Positions 16,171 to 27,217 are shown, counted from the first letter of the stretch. The stretch is 64,000 nt of DNA from Virgibacillus sp. LDC-1 (GCF_030137545.1 NZ_JARUVL010000008.1:1-64000); one strand, 5' to 3'. The notes: generated by a model not told the origin, from the sequence alone. Translations and numbers: made by a program.

Positions 16171-16346
16171 TTATGCACAAAGTTATCCACATATGCACAA
16201 ATGTTCGCTGTTATTTTGTGTTCGAACATACGTTTGATACTAAATATAGATTTTGCTCTTTTTTTATCCCCATATTGTGCATAAGTAGCCCAAAAATGTG
16301 GATAAAGCTGTTAGAATGGTCAAATTCCTTTATCTTCATCCACAAA
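16171..16346. other. DnaA-box cluster near htrC
   Basis: TTATGCACA (16171-16179), TTATCCACA (16183-16191), ATATGCACA (16191-16199), inverted TTATGCACA (16276-16284), inverted TTATCCACA (16297-16305) and CATCCACAA (16338-16346) lie within 176 bp. Two are perfect consensus boxes. This is about 37 kb from oriC, in the 250-bp gap between DoxX and htrC. B. subtilis has comparable DnaA-box clusters outside oriC that titrate DnaA, one of them, as I recall, at rlmH (yydA). Confidence 0.7.
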
Positions 16347-16376
16347 AAAGCCACCGTTTCCGAAGAAATGGTGGCT
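16343..16376 (-). terminator. Terminator of the wal-htrC transcript
   Basis: AGCCACCGTTTC (16349-16360) pairs with GAAATGGTGGCT (16365-16376), loop CGAA, one mismatch. The minus strand continues with TTTTTT (16343-16348). It lies 6 bp after the htrC stop codon. Confidence 0.85.
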
Positions 16377-16381
16377 CATTG

Positions 16382-17587
16382 TTATTCTTGTCTTCCTAAT
16401 GTTAAGCTTGTTGTCTTTTTCTTGCCATCTCGATAATACGTCACATCAACTTTGTCGCCGACCTTTTTCTCATGGTATAAGATTTTACGAAGGTCAATCA
16501 TATTCATTATTTGCTTCCCGTCTAGCTCGGTAATAACATCTAAACGCTGAAGTCCTGCTTGATCTGCTGGCGAAAGTCGTTCAATACTCCAAATATAAAC
16601 GCCACCTTCTACCTCTTTCGGTAGTTTTAGTGTACTTTCCCATTCGTTTTGCGGTACTTCCTCTAAAGAATAAATCTCTACACCTAAGTATGGTCTCGTG
16701 ACCTTTCCTGTTTTTTCAAGCTCATCAATAATTGGTCGAGCCGAATCAATTGGGATGGAGAAGCCGATTCCTTCCACTGCTGTTTGATTTATTTTCATCG
16801 AGTTAATCCCAATAAGCTGGCCTTGGATATTGATTAATGCACCACCACTATTCCCAGGATTAATCGCCGCATCTGTTTGAATAACCTCGGCTTGCCAATC
16901 GGCACGTCCATCCTGATTAAAATCCTGTGGGATCGTTCGCTGTGTTCCACTAATGATACCTTCTGTAACTGAGCCTGCAAACATATGTCCTAACGGATTT
17001 CCAATCGCAATAGCTGGCTCTCCTACCTTTACATTATCCGAGGATCCTAATTCAATTGCTTTTTCAATTTGTTTGCCATCCACGCGTAATACAGCTAAAT
17101 CGGAAAATAAATCGCCACCTAAAAGCTCTGCCTTTAAGTTCGTATCGTCAAACAACACGATTTCTAGTTCATCTGCTCCTTCGATTACGTGGTAATTCGT
17201 AACGATATATGCTTTTCCATTATTTTTTTTGTAAATGACACCTGAACCTGTTCCCGCTTCCATTCCATCGCCTTGTTGCTCCCAGAAGTTGGACTGCCGT
17301 TGAATATTGGTAACCCCGACAACGGTAGGTGCTACTTCACCTACGACTTTTGTTATTTGCGTAGAAACGTCTACCTTTACAGTATTTTGGATGCCAGCAT
17401 TATTCGACTCGCGATTGATTTCCGCTGTTTCCTGATTCGTATCAGAACGATTCATATCAAGCACTTCAGGGCGTGCAATTATAACGAGTAAAATACCAAT
17501 AATGATACCTAAAAAGACTGGAGCAATCCAACCGCGTTTTTTCCGACGATGTGGATTGGGTGGATAATGATCGTCGTAATACCCCAT
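16382..17587 (-). CDS. htrC: Membrane-anchored HtrA-type serine protease HtrC (YyxA)
   Basis: 401 aa. A short cytoplasmic Arg/Lys tail, one membrane helix (21-38), a trypsin-like domain with triad H133 (TNYHVIEGA), D163 (SDLAVLRV) and S247 (NPGNSGGAL), then one PDZ domain (about 300-395). It degrades or refolds damaged exported proteins on the outer face of the membrane. It is the last gene of the walRKHIJ-htrC cluster, 91 bp after walJ, and ends in a strong terminator. GAGGGGATGA precedes the ATG. Confidence 0.95.
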   Translation of the reverse strand: MGYYDDHYPPNPHRRKKRGWIAPVFLGIIIGILLVIIARPEVLDMNRSDTNQETAEINRESNNAGIQNTVKVDVSTQITKVVGEVAPTVVGVTNIQRQSNFWEQQGDGMEAGTGSGVIYKKNNGKAYIVTNYHVIEGADELEIVLFDDTNLKAELLGGDLFSDLAVLRVDGKQIEKAIELGSSDNVKVGEPAIAIGNPLGHMFAGSVTEGIISGTQRTIPQDFNQDGRADWQAEVIQTDAAINPGNSGGALINIQGQLIGINSMKINQTAVEGIGFSIPIDSARPIIDELEKTGKVTRPYLGVEIYSLEEVPQNEWESTLKLPKEVEGGVYIWSIERLSPADQAGLQRLDVITELDGKQIMNMIDLRKILYHEKKVGDKVDVTYYRDGKKKTTSLTLGRQE

Positions 17588-17678
17588 TAAATCATCCCCT
17601 CAAAAATTTCTGTCACACGATCCATTCATCATGTAAATCTGTATATAGTATTACCCATAACCGATAAACTATAAAACA

Positions 17679-18464
17679 TTATCCTACTTCATAAAGGGTT
17701 GTTGCTTGTTGTGGGTCTGTATCATGAAGCTCTATCTCAATTCCCCGCTCCTGAAGCACGTTATCGACGGACATCCGAGCTAAATCTTTCATATTATTAT
17801 CTTGACTTAAATGGGCCAAATAAATACGCTTTGTACGATTAGATATAATATCAGATAGGGCAAGTCCGCAATCTTCGTTAGATACGTGGCCTGAGTCGCC
17901 TAAAATACGTCGTTTCACATTCCAAGGATAACGGCCCATTCGCAGCATTTCCACATCGTGATTTGCTTCAAAGATATAAGCGTCCGCATCGGAAACGGTT
18001 TTCTTAATCCGATCTGAAACATAGCCTAAATCAGTTACAATGGCCACCTTGCTGCCATTATGATGAAACACGTAAAACATCGGCTCTGCAGCATCATGGG
18101 AAACACCAAAGGATTCCACATCCATATCACCAAATGTTTTCACGGTTTCCATATCAAAGATAAACTTCTGATCTAGCGAAAGCTTGCCGATTGAATGCTC
18201 CATTGCTTTCCATGTCTTTTCATTCGCATAAATAGGTAGGTTATACTTGCGCGCGACAATGCCAAGCCCTTTAATATGGTCACTATGCTCATGGGTTACG
18301 AGGATACCGTTCAACTGAGACGGATCAACCTCTACTTGTGAAAACAAACGATCCATCTGTTTCCCGCTTAGTCCTGCATCAACGAGCAGCCTTGTCTTAT
18401 TTGATTCGATATAAAATGCATTGCCGGAACTTCCGGATGCCAGTACACTAAATCGTAACGTCAT
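17679..18464 (-). CDS. walJ: MBL-fold hydrolase WalJ (YycJ)
   Basis: 261 aa metallo-beta-lactamase-fold protein with the metal motif HEHSDH (near 57-62) and a VTDLGYVSD strand with its Asp ligand. WalJ/YycJ proteins belong to the wal operon and have been linked to coordinating cell wall and DNA replication/repair; 5'-exonuclease activity is reported in the family. No signal peptide. Its start overlaps the walI stop by 4 nt. Confidence 0.95.
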   Translation of the reverse strand: MTLRFSVLASGSSGNAFYIESNKTRLLVDAGLSGKQMDRLFSQVEVDPSQLNGILVTHEHSDHIKGLGIVARKYNLPIYANEKTWKAMEHSIGKLSLDQKFIFDMETVKTFGDMDVESFGVSHDAAEPMFYVFHHNGSKVAIVTDLGYVSDRIKKTVSDADAYIFEANHDVEMLRMGRYPWNVKRRILGDSGHVSNEDCGLALSDIISNRTKRIYLAHLSQDNNMKDLARMSVDNVLQERGIEIELHDTDPQQATTLYEVG

Positions 18465-19390
18465 TCTGTCTCACTCCGTCTAATACTTTCCAGTCTTGTT
18501 TCTAGCTGGGCTGTTACACTTTCTCTTACTTCCTTTTTATCTTCTTGAATCATGTGCACCTTCAACAAATTCGCTTGTAATGTTTCATCCAGAAACTCTA
18601 CAACATTCCCTGCAGAAATATCCGCTTCGATGGCACTGACGAAATAACAATTGTCATCATTTACAACGATTCTCCAGCTCGGTAGAAATACTTGCACGCC
18701 ATTAGGTAATGGAACGGTCGTATGAAAACCAAGATCAACCTTTGTTATTTCATCACCAGAGTATAATTGGTTATTATTATATAGCTTTTCAATTGCGGTG
18801 ATTGGCATTATCGCTTTCTTTTTTTCTCCCGTTTCCACGGTATCTCCAAGCATTGCTTGTGTGTAAGAAACCATTTCATTGTTATTGTTTAAATAAATGA
18901 GTAATATGCCATTTTGGTTTAAGTAAACAGGACGATTGTTTTTCGTTTGATAGAAAAGCAATACATTCAACTCTTTGTTCCATTCTCCAAATACATACTC
19001 ACTCGGATAAATAATGTTCCGCTTCACAACCTCGGTAATATTTTCCTCTGTAAATGGCTGTGGCATTGGAATCGGTTTTTTAAATGCCGCTACAATAAAT
19101 TGATCTTTGATCACATCAACCGTTTGGTTTGGTAATTGTGCTAGATCTTTTTTATCCTTTTCCGAAAAGGTTTTCTGTTTTAAGGAAATGAATGCTTCAT
19201 CTGGCTGTTCTTCAGGAAGCATACTGATTTTAATATTTTCTTCCTTTAACGTCTCATCAAATGTTGGATCCTGGAGCTTAATTAACGCTAAATCCGCTGC
19301 TTCTTGTTTATTCATATATTGCACAATTAAATAAATATCTAATACGAGAAAGCAGAGGATAAATAGTGTTTTTATTTGGTTCCATTGCAT
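18461..19390 (-). CDS. walI: WalRK-associated membrane protein WalI (YycI)
   Basis: 309 aa. Single N-terminal membrane helix (about 7-24; [20 protein letters not shown] region) followed by an extracytoplasmic YycI domain with PepSY-like repeats. With WalH it contacts WalK in the membrane and modulates its kinase activity. It starts 2 nt after walH and overlaps walJ by 4 nt. Confidence 0.95.
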   Translation of the reverse strand: MQWNQIKTLFILCFLVLDIYLIVQYMNKQEAADLALIKLQDPTFDETLKEENIKISMLPEEQPDEAFISLKQKTFSEKDKKDLAQLPNQTVDVIKDQFIVAAFKKPIPMPQPFTEENITEVVKRNIIYPSEYVFGEWNKELNVLLFYQTKNNRPVYLNQNGILLIYLNNNNEMVSYTQAMLGDTVETGEKKKAIMPITAIEKLYNNNQLYSGDEITKVDLGFHTTVPLPNGVQVFLPSWRIVVNDDNCYFVSAIEADISAGNVVEFLDETLQANLLKVHMIQEDKKEVRESVTAQLETRLESIRRSETE

Positions 19391-19392
19391 CC

Positions 19393-20700
19393 TCAGCTCA
19401 CCCCTCTATTTTGCAGCATATCTTCTTGGATAATTTCTTTCCAATCTCCATTATAGTTCATATACCAAGCTGGCTCTAGGGTCAATGTCATAAAATTCGT
19501 GTTATGAAACCGGAGTGTATAACCAATCCGAATATCCTCAATTTGTTTAACGTCAATGTTTTTATTTTCTTTGATGCTTGTTATTACTTCATCTGCAGAA
19601 GGCAGCTCAACGGGGTCGCCTCCAAAGGAATTATTTATACTAAACAACGGACGCTGATATTGAAAAATATCTTGGTCCCGCCACTGCTGTTCAATCTCTG
19701 TCAAATTACTATTATTAAAAACAGGATAGCCTTCGTAATACATCAAATATCGAATGAGGTTTTTAGACGTATCGATGTATTGCAAATTATAATCATCTGT
19801 CCATCCTTTATATTCATTGATATTGTTCATACTTTTCACAATCAGATCAATTGGACCCATTCGAATAAAATCTTTGTTATTCTTCGGGTTTGTAAATTCC
19901 ATATATCTCCGCTCTTGAACAATACGCATTTGACGGCTTCCATCTGTATAAAGCTTTAAATCACTATTCCACGTAACCGAAGTAAACGGGTTGTTAAACA
20001 GTGCATTCACTAAGTTTTTCGGATCTGTTTGCGAAGCCGATAACGTCAGCATCGTTACTTCTTCTGGATACTTCGGAATGTAAATTGGATTTCTTGCTCC
20101 TTCAACTAGAACATATTGCTCTAATCCTTCTAACTGGTTCATATACTTCCACATCGTATCAAACTTCGTTGCATTATTAACAATTGCCGTTGCTTCATTT
20201 CTACCATCAACACTAACGAAATGAATCGTCATAAGTGATTTTTCCCGATTAAAGGTAATGTACATCCGTTCAAACGACCAGTTTGGTAGCTCATTAATAT
20301 CCTCATTAAAATTAAATAAACTATTAATAAGCTTCATCGGCAATTGCACTGGGAACTGAATTTCCACCTGATACTTCTCGTCCATAGGAGCAGCGTTTTC
20401 GCGTAGGCGAAAATCATACATCATCCATGTTTGCATATCCTGATAAATCGAATGCTCTATCTTAGGACTCTCAAATCCATAAAACACACCTTGGCGATGG
20501 AAAATAATATTGCTTGGCTCAATCAATTGCTTTACTTTCTGATCCTTCCCATTTAGATAAAACTCGTCTTCCCCTAAATAGCTTGATTTTAAATCAAGCG
20601 AATCAAAGTTAGGTTGAAAGCTCCAAATATTAAAGGTGAGTAGCAGGCTTAAGCCAACTAATATAACTAATACATAGGTTTTTACAACTTCAAGCCTCAT
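19393..20700 (-). CDS. walH: WalRK-associated membrane protein WalH (YycH)
   Basis: 435 aa. One N-terminal membrane helix (about 8-25) and a large extracytoplasmic YycH domain. It forms a ternary complex with WalI and WalK that restrains the kinase in B. subtilis (and stimulates it in Staphylococcus). Its ATG overlaps the walK stop by 4 nt, indicating translational coupling. Confidence 0.95.
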   Translation of the reverse strand: MRLEVVKTYVLVILVGLSLLLTFNIWSFQPNFDSLDLKSSYLGEDEFYLNGKDQKVKQLIEPSNIIFHRQGVFYGFESPKIEHSIYQDMQTWMMYDFRLRENAAPMDEKYQVEIQFPVQLPMKLINSLFNFNEDINELPNWSFERMYITFNREKSLMTIHFVSVDGRNEATAIVNNATKFDTMWKYMNQLEGLEQYVLVEGARNPIYIPKYPEEVTMLTLSASQTDPKNLVNALFNNPFTSVTWNSDLKLYTDGSRQMRIVQERRYMEFTNPKNNKDFIRMGPIDLIVKSMNNINEYKGWTDDYNLQYIDTSKNLIRYLMYYEGYPVFNNSNLTEIEQQWRDQDIFQYQRPLFSINNSFGGDPVELPSADEVITSIKENKNIDVKQIEDIRIGYTLRFHNTNFMTLTLEPAWYMNYNGDWKEIIQEDMLQNRGVS

Positions 20701-22532
20701 CTACTCCCTCTCCTCTTTTGACTGAGTAGTGGAAGTGTAAAGAGAATCGTTGTCCCTTTACCCTCTCTGCTTCTAGCCCATATTTTCCCATCATGTGCTT
20801 CGACAATATCCTTAGATATTGCTAAGCCAAGCCCTGTACCACCTAATTTTCTCGTCCGTGCTTTGTCAGCGCGATAAAAGCGCTCAAATATTTTATCTAC
20901 TTTATCATATGGTATTCCCATTCCCTCATCCTCAATACTAACGAGGAGGTGCTGTTTCTGTCTAACCACTTTAAAGCGAATCGTGCCACCCTCTGGTGAA
21001 TACTTGATCGCATTAGAAATAATATTATCGAGCACCTGGGTCATTTTATCTTTATCAATCCATACAAAATATTTTCCAGCTGGAAGCTCTCTTTGCAGGG
21101 TGATATGCTCTGGGTTATTCATTTGAAAACGATCGATTACACTATGAAAATAAACAATAAATTCTGTACGTTCTTTCTCCACAGTGAAATCCGTACTATC
21201 CATTTTGGAAAGCTGCAGCAAATCATTAACCATGCGAATCATCCGCTCGGTTTCATTTTGGGCAACCTCTAAAAAGCGTGGAGCGATTTCTTTATCTTGC
21301 CAAGCTCCATCGGTTAGTGCTTCAATATAGCTTCTCATTGTCGTTAATGGCGTACGAAGCTCATGGGAAACGTTAGAAACAAATTCACGTCGTTCCTGCT
21401 CCATTTTTTCCTGCTCTGTTACATCACTAAGCACGGTAATAAATCCGGTAACCCGATCTTCATCATCGGTAACGGTTGAAAAGTTCGCTCGAATTAAAAA
21501 GTCATTTTCCCCATCGCCATAATCGATAATTAAAGAACCACTATCATGAAGATTCGAAATATCAAAGTTGCTTTGATCTAAATGTAAAACATCGAGCAAA
21601 AATGCGCCTTGAATATCTTCTGGGTCTTTACCAATTAAAATACCAGCAGACTCATTCATTAACGTGATGGCGCCAGTTGCATCTGTTGCAATAACCCCAT
21701 CCGACATATTCGAAAGCACAGAACTAAGCTTCCGCTGCTCCTCTTCAATGGTGGCATAGGAATGCTTTAATCGATCATTCATATTATTAAAGGTAATCGC
21801 GAGCTGCCCGATTTCATCGGTTGCATAAACATTCACCTTTTGTGAGAAATCGCCGCGCGCCATTGTTTGTGCTTGGCGACGCATTTCTTTGATAGGCTTT
21901 GTAATCGTACGTGCAACAAGCACACCAAGAAAGGCAGAAACAACAATTGCCAAAACAGAAGCTTTTGAGAAGATCTCATTGATTTCTTGCATCTGATCGT
22001 AAATACCTTCCATTGATGCTTGTACATACACAACACCCGCAATCGACCGATCCTCGTAATAAACTGGAACGGCTTGTACGAATACACGATTTTCAGTAAT
22101 TGGATCATAGGCTTGCTGTGGCGCTGATTTTGCTTCTTGCTTGAGTGCAGAGATAACCAAAGGCATCGTCGTAATCTTGTTAATTACCTCTTCATTTAGC
22201 GTATCATTCGTTCCTAATACACGCCCTTGACTATTTACAACCTCTAGCTTCGTAATATCGTCTGTTTTAATATCGGAAATCATTTTTTGAATATCTTCTT
22301 TTAATTTGGACTCCTCTTCTTCTTCTGAGCGATCCTTTTCAAAAGCCTGTTCCAAATTATAGCTAAGCAAGTCAATTCGTTCTGTTAGACTACTCTCAAA
22401 GTTGGAGGTTAGTTCTTTTTCTAGCTTGCCTGCAAAATAAGAACCAATGACTTGAATCGCGACAAGGAGCAGTAGAATATAAATAATAATGAACTTCAGC
22501 TGTATCGAGCGAAAAAAGCCTACTTTATGCAT
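20697..22532 (-). CDS. walK: Sensor histidine kinase WalK (YycG)
   Basis: 611 aa, the usual length. TM1 at about 13-33, extracytoplasmic Cache-like domain to 186, TM2 about 187-208, HAMP 209-260, PAS about 270-370, HisKA with phospho-acceptor H390 (SHELRTPLTTMR), then the HATPase with N box DNIISNAIKYSPEGG, G boxes DEGMGI and GTGLGLAI. It senses cell-wall turnover and phosphorylates WalR; essential in bacilli. Five nucleotides separate it from walR. Confidence 0.98.
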   Translation of the reverse strand: MHKVGFFRSIQLKFIIIYILLLLVAIQVIGSYFAGKLEKELTSNFESSLTERIDLLSYNLEQAFEKDRSEEEEESKLKEDIQKMISDIKTDDITKLEVVNSQGRVLGTNDTLNEEVINKITTMPLVISALKQEAKSAPQQAYDPITENRVFVQAVPVYYEDRSIAGVVYVQASMEGIYDQMQEINEIFSKASVLAIVVSAFLGVLVARTITKPIKEMRRQAQTMARGDFSQKVNVYATDEIGQLAITFNNMNDRLKHSYATIEEEQRKLSSVLSNMSDGVIATDATGAITLMNESAGILIGKDPEDIQGAFLLDVLHLDQSNFDISNLHDSGSLIIDYGDGENDFLIRANFSTVTDDEDRVTGFITVLSDVTEQEKMEQERREFVSNVSHELRTPLTTMRSYIEALTDGAWQDKEIAPRFLEVAQNETERMIRMVNDLLQLSKMDSTDFTVEKERTEFIVYFHSVIDRFQMNNPEHITLQRELPAGKYFVWIDKDKMTQVLDNIISNAIKYSPEGGTIRFKVVRQKQHLLVSIEDEGMGIPYDKVDKIFERFYRADKARTRKLGGTGLGLAISKDIVEAHDGKIWARSREGKGTTILFTLPLLSQKRRGSR

Positions 22533-22537
22533 AAAAC

Positions 22538-23242
22538 CTACTCCTGATCAGGATTTCGTAAATAATAGCCTACCCCACGACGGGTAACAATCCATGTTGG
22601 ATTACTTGGATTTTCTTCAATCTTTTCACGAAGACGACGAACGGTAACATCAACCGTACGAACGTCACCAAAATAATCATAGCCCCAAACAGTTTCTAAT
22701 AAATGCTCTCGCGTCATTACTTGACCAATATGACGCGCTAAATAGTGAAGCAGTTCAAATTCTCGATGAGTTAGCTCAATTTCTTCTCCACTTCTCGTAA
22801 CCGTATAGGCATCTGGATGAATGACTAGTGTTCCGATTTCAATATCCTTATTCGCTTTCCCTGCGTCCTCTGGTGCATGCTGTAAGCGTCGTAAATTTGC
22901 CTTTACACGGGCAATAAGCTCCCGATTACTAAAAGGCTTTGTAACGTAGTCATCGGCTCCAAGCTCAAGCCCTAGCACCTTATCAATTTCGGAGTCCTTT
23001 GCAGTTAGCATAATAATTGGCATCGTTTGTGTTTTACGAATTTCACGACAGACTTCATTTCCATCCTTATTTGGAAGCATAATATCTAATAAGACGAGGT
23101 CTGGCTTTTCTTTTTCAGCAAGCTCAATAGCTTCATCTCCATCATAGGCACAGACAACCTGGTAGCCTTCTTTTTCTAAATTAAAACGTAGAATATCAGC
23201 AATTGGCTGTTCATCATCAACAACTAAAATTTTCTGTGGCAT
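22538..23242 (-). CDS. walR: Response regulator WalR (YycF)
   Basis: 234 aa from the ATG at 23242 ([12 protein letters not shown]), which aligns with the known WalR N terminus; a longer start 30 nt upstream adds an unlikely basic leader. Receiver domain with phospho-acceptor D53 ([11 protein letters not shown]) and K102-region TKPF, then an OmpR-type winged helix (recognition region [16 protein letters not shown]). It controls autolysin and wall-metabolism genes through TGTWAH-N5-TGTWAH boxes. First gene of the wal operon; I see no unambiguous promoter in 23243-23427. Confidence 0.97.
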   Translation of the reverse strand: MPQKILVVDDEQPIADILRFNLEKEGYQVVCAYDGDEAIELAEKEKPDLVLLDIMLPNKDGNEVCREIRKTQTMPIIMLTAKDSEIDKVLGLELGADDYVTKPFSNRELIARVKANLRRLQHAPEDAGKANKDIEIGTLVIHPDAYTVTRSGEEIELTHREFELLHYLARHIGQVMTREHLLETVWGYDYFGDVRTVDVTVRRLREKIEENPSNPTWIVTRRGVGYYLRNPDQE

Positions 23243-23427
23243 ATTCTTCATCATCCTTTTCTTCGTTATCAAAACGACTTTATTATTTATCAGTTTTGCT
23301 CGTATACTATTCGTTAAGGATCATCTGCCTTGCGTCTATTTTAACGTACTTTTATCGAAAAGTCTTTTATTCACGATATTAAACCTATTGGCAAACGTTA
23401 AAATCAGAGCAAGCGCATGAATAGAAA

Positions 23428-23470
23428 AAAGACTAACTCATTATCTTGCTTCTGTCATGAGTCAGCCTTT
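23428..23470 (-). terminator. Terminator of the M23 peptidase gene
   Basis: AAAGACTAACTCAT (23428-23441) pairs with ATGAGTCAGCCTTT (23457-23470) with two mismatches. The minus strand continues TTTTTTC. It isolates the peptidase gene from walR. Confidence 0.75.
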
Positions 23471-23484
23471 GAAGCTTTTATTCA

Positions 23485-24948
23485 TTATTGAATGTAGTTT
23501 AATGGATTTTGTAAGGCACCATTTTTATATACTTCAAAGTGTAAATGCACACCAGTTGAATTCCCTGTTGATCCCATTACACCTATTTTCATTCCTTTTT
23601 GTACCGTTTGACCAGCTCGAACACTGATGGAAGCCATGTGGGCGTATATCGTTTTTAATCCATTGTTATGGTTAATGACGATTTTGTTTCCATAGCCACC
23701 ATTATCATATCCTGCCGAGACAACTACCCCATTATCAGCAGCTAAGATAGAACGGTTACTTGGACGAGCAATGTCGATCCCTTTATGCATGCTTCCCCAG
23801 CGATAGCCAGATTTACTTGAAATATAGCCACCAACTGTTGGCCATTGCATATTCCCAGTGCCACGAGACGAAATTACCTTCGTTCCTTTAATAACGACTT
23901 TCTTTACTGGCTCATCAATAACGTTTTCCTCTAAAACTTCTTTGTTTTTAATGTTGCCATTAACTTCCTCAATCGCATAGTGAACGACTTTTTTACCGTC
24001 TTTTCCTTCTTGCTTTACTTTTTCATCACCTTTGAACATATCTTCCGATTCCTTTACCTCTGTTTCAAAGGCAACCTTTTCTTCAACGATATGCTCTTTT
24101 TTAAGCACAACGTGAACAAATGGCTTATATTCTGTTACTTGCAGTTCTTGTCCAATTTGTAACACTGTATCTTCATCTATCGATGGGTTGAGCTCAAGTA
24201 GTTTTTTTGTTGTAAGGTCATATTTTCCTGCAATGGATCCAAGCACTTCACCTGAATCTACTTTGTGAACCTGCTCTGTCAGCGTGCCCTTCTCAAGCAT
24301 TTTCATTCCTTGCTTTTCTGTTAGAATCTGATCAACAGACACTTTTTGCTCGGATAACGAAACCTCTTTTGATAAAGAAACATCCTTTATAATTGCGTCT
24401 CCTACTTCAATTTCGGTTTCTTTGTTTGGCTGCTCAACAATTGCGATGCCTGAATCATCTACTTTTAGCTCCTGTGATTGCTTTGCTGCTTCGAGCTTGT
24501 CCAAGATAGCTTGGTCAACATACTTTGCTTTGTACGCAGTTAAAAGCTGTTGTGCGTCCTTTTCACTATTAAAATAACCTACGACATCATCACCGAGCTT
24601 TAATTCAATCGCTAATGCTTTAACCGTTAGCTTCTCATTTAAATCACGGAGGACTTTATCGTTATCAAAGGAAGGACGAAATACTTTTTCAGGTATGTAT
24701 GTAATCTCTTCCCCAATTGTTAGTGATAGGTCTTTATTCGTCTGCTGTGCTGTTTCAACCTTCTGATCAACGAATGATTGAACAACTTCTTTGTTATCAA
24801 TTTTTCCGACATAATCATCATTCACATAAACGTGATACACCGTTTGTAGCTCTTGATCATCATCTGCAGCTACCGGCATGGCAAATGCAAATGAAAGCAG
24901 AAATACAGCTGCAATCATAAAACGATGTATATACTTATTTTTGTCCAT
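23485..24948 (-). CDS. Secreted M23 peptidoglycan endopeptidase with LysM and G5 domains
   Basis: 487 aa from the ATG at 24948 (GAAAGG upstream); a GTG 24 nt earlier is less likely. Signal peptide with hydrophobic stretch AAVFLLSFAFAMPVAAD. A long N-terminal YabE-like region follows, then LysM (about 205-250, VDSGEVLGSIAGKYDLTTKK start), G5 (about 275-355), and an M23 LytM domain with HKGIDIARP (zinc His/Asp) and the HLHFE motif. It should cut stem-peptide cross-links in the wall. Location directly upstream of walR, the regulator of wall hydrolases, suggests functional association. Confidence 0.92.
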   Translation of the reverse strand: MDKNKYIHRFMIAAVFLLSFAFAMPVAADDDQELQTVYHVYVNDDYVGKIDNKEVVQSFVDQKVETAQQTNKDLSLTIGEEITYIPEKVFRPSFDNDKVLRDLNEKLTVKALAIELKLGDDVVGYFNSEKDAQQLLTAYKAKYVDQAILDKLEAAKQSQELKVDDSGIAIVEQPNKETEIEVGDAIIKDVSLSKEVSLSEQKVSVDQILTEKQGMKMLEKGTLTEQVHKVDSGEVLGSIAGKYDLTTKKLLELNPSIDEDTVLQIGQELQVTEYKPFVHVVLKKEHIVEEKVAFETEVKESEDMFKGDEKVKQEGKDGKKVVHYAIEEVNGNIKNKEVLEENVIDEPVKKVVIKGTKVISSRGTGNMQWPTVGGYISSKSGYRWGSMHKGIDIARPSNRSILAADNGVVVSAGYDNGGYGNKIVINHNNGLKTIYAHMASISVRAGQTVQKGMKIGVMGSTGNSTGVHLHFEVYKNGALQNPLNYIQ

Positions 24949-25083
24949 TTTGCTCGTACCTTTCGACTTCACTTGGTATAGCCCCCTGACAAAACCAAAT
25001 CTTCTCTAAATCTATTTTTCTATGTAATTAATCCACTACTAATCTACCATAGGAGTAATAGATAAATGAATAACTCTAGGTAA

Positions 25084-25114
25084 AATGTAATCTAAATGTA
25101 TCATTTATTACATT
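25084..25114. promoter_or_regulatory. Inverted repeat containing a WalR-box-like sequence
   Basis: AATGTAAT (25084-25091) and ATTACATT (25107-25114) are inverted. TGTAAT-N5-TGTATC at 25086-25102 fits the WalR box TGTWAH-N5-TGTWAH at 11 of 12 positions. It lies about 140 bp upstream of the M23 peptidase start, oriented away from it. Confidence 0.4.
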
Positions 25115-25239
25115 TTTTTACTTTTTGTAGGGCTGTTGGGTGAATATTAACGTGAAAACTGTTGAAAAAGGGTGTGTTTTACCATTTTTTAGCATTTATT
25201 TTACAAAATAATTACATTGGTGGGTATACGTTTGTTTAA

Positions 25240-25386
25240 GGTAGGATTAAATCGGGTATAGAAGCAGTTAAATTGCACACTGCGGTTGGATTAAGAGGAG
25301 TTCATAACCAAATCGACCATGGACTAAAAATGATGCGACAGGGCCAAAGAATTTTTGTTAAAGGAAAGCCAAATGAAATCGGTTAG
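25240..25386 (+). pseudogene. Short coding remnant, origin unknown
   Basis: An open stretch of 48 codons ends at TAG 25384-25386 and reads like a real protein (EAVKLHTAVGLRGVHNQ ... IFVKGKPNEIG). It has no good start and is preceded by a TAA at 25237. I do not recognise the family. It looks like a decayed 3' piece left in the 838-bp gap 24949-25786. Confidence 0.35.
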
Positions 25387-25418
25387 TTATTATAGTACTT
25401 CATGTTGATCTGGAATAG

Positions 25419-25709
25419 TTGAAATAGGAGAGACTCCTTGAAAAAGAAAAGCACTTTTTCTGCGTGCGATGTGTCGCTGCCGAAGCGTTCCTAGTCCAGC
25501 GGGAAAACTAACAGGGGAACGCAGACTAAAACCGCTACATCCTGTGGCAACGTCTGCGCTAGTACGTCCTGTACGTCGAAAAAAACACTCGGAAAAGCAT
25601 ATTTTCTTTTCCGAGTTAGTTGAGGCCGTGCCGTGGCAAAGAAGACACTGCGAAGTCTTTTTGAGCAGCTGTCGCGCTTGTGCCTGTGTTGAAAGCGATC
25701 CTATTTTAA
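25419..25709. repeat. Dispersed imperfect-palindrome repeat, copy 2 (long form)
   Basis: About 290 bp with inverted ends TTGAAATAGGA (25419-25429) and TCCTATTTTAA. It shares CACTCGGAAAAG, CTTTTCCGAGTTAGTTGAGG and CCGTGCC with copy 1 (13569-13683), but carries an extra ~175-bp segment. That segment has its own stem CGCAGAC (25520-25526) / GTCTGCG (25552-25558). No protein-coding content is credible. Confidence 0.75.
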
Positions 25710-25786
25710 ACTACAATGCAATTTTCGGATTCTCCACCGGAGGCTACTGTTTCCTCCTTTCAGCCCTATCATCATTCTAAAAAAGC

Positions 25787-27085
<1,299 letters not shown>

Positions 27086-27127
27086 CTAAGTTTGTATTTC
27101 TTATGTTATTTGTGCATTACAGAAGTA

Positions 27128-27156
27128 ATTTTAGCAGTATTTTTAAGGATAGTCAA
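27128..27156 (-). promoter_or_regulatory. purA promoter
   Basis: Minus strand -35 TTGACT (27151-27156), 17-bp spacer, -10 TAAAAT (27128-27133), giving a leader of about 50 nt. Confidence 0.75.
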
Positions 27157-27186
27157 TCTAAACACGAACTATTACAATATTAATAT

Positions 27187-27217
27187 ATTTAATGTTCGTA
27201 ATTACCGAACATTAAAT
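27187..27217 (-). promoter_or_regulatory. PurR operator (PurBox pair) upstream of purA
   Basis: ATTTAATGTTCG (27187-27198) and CGAACATTAAAT (27206-27217) are perfect 12-bp inverted arms with a 7-bp spacer. One arm, ATTACCGAACATT, fits the PurBox AWWWCCGAACWWT exactly; the other has one mismatch. It begins 30 bp upstream of the purA -35. PurR control of purA is established in B. subtilis. Confidence 0.8.
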
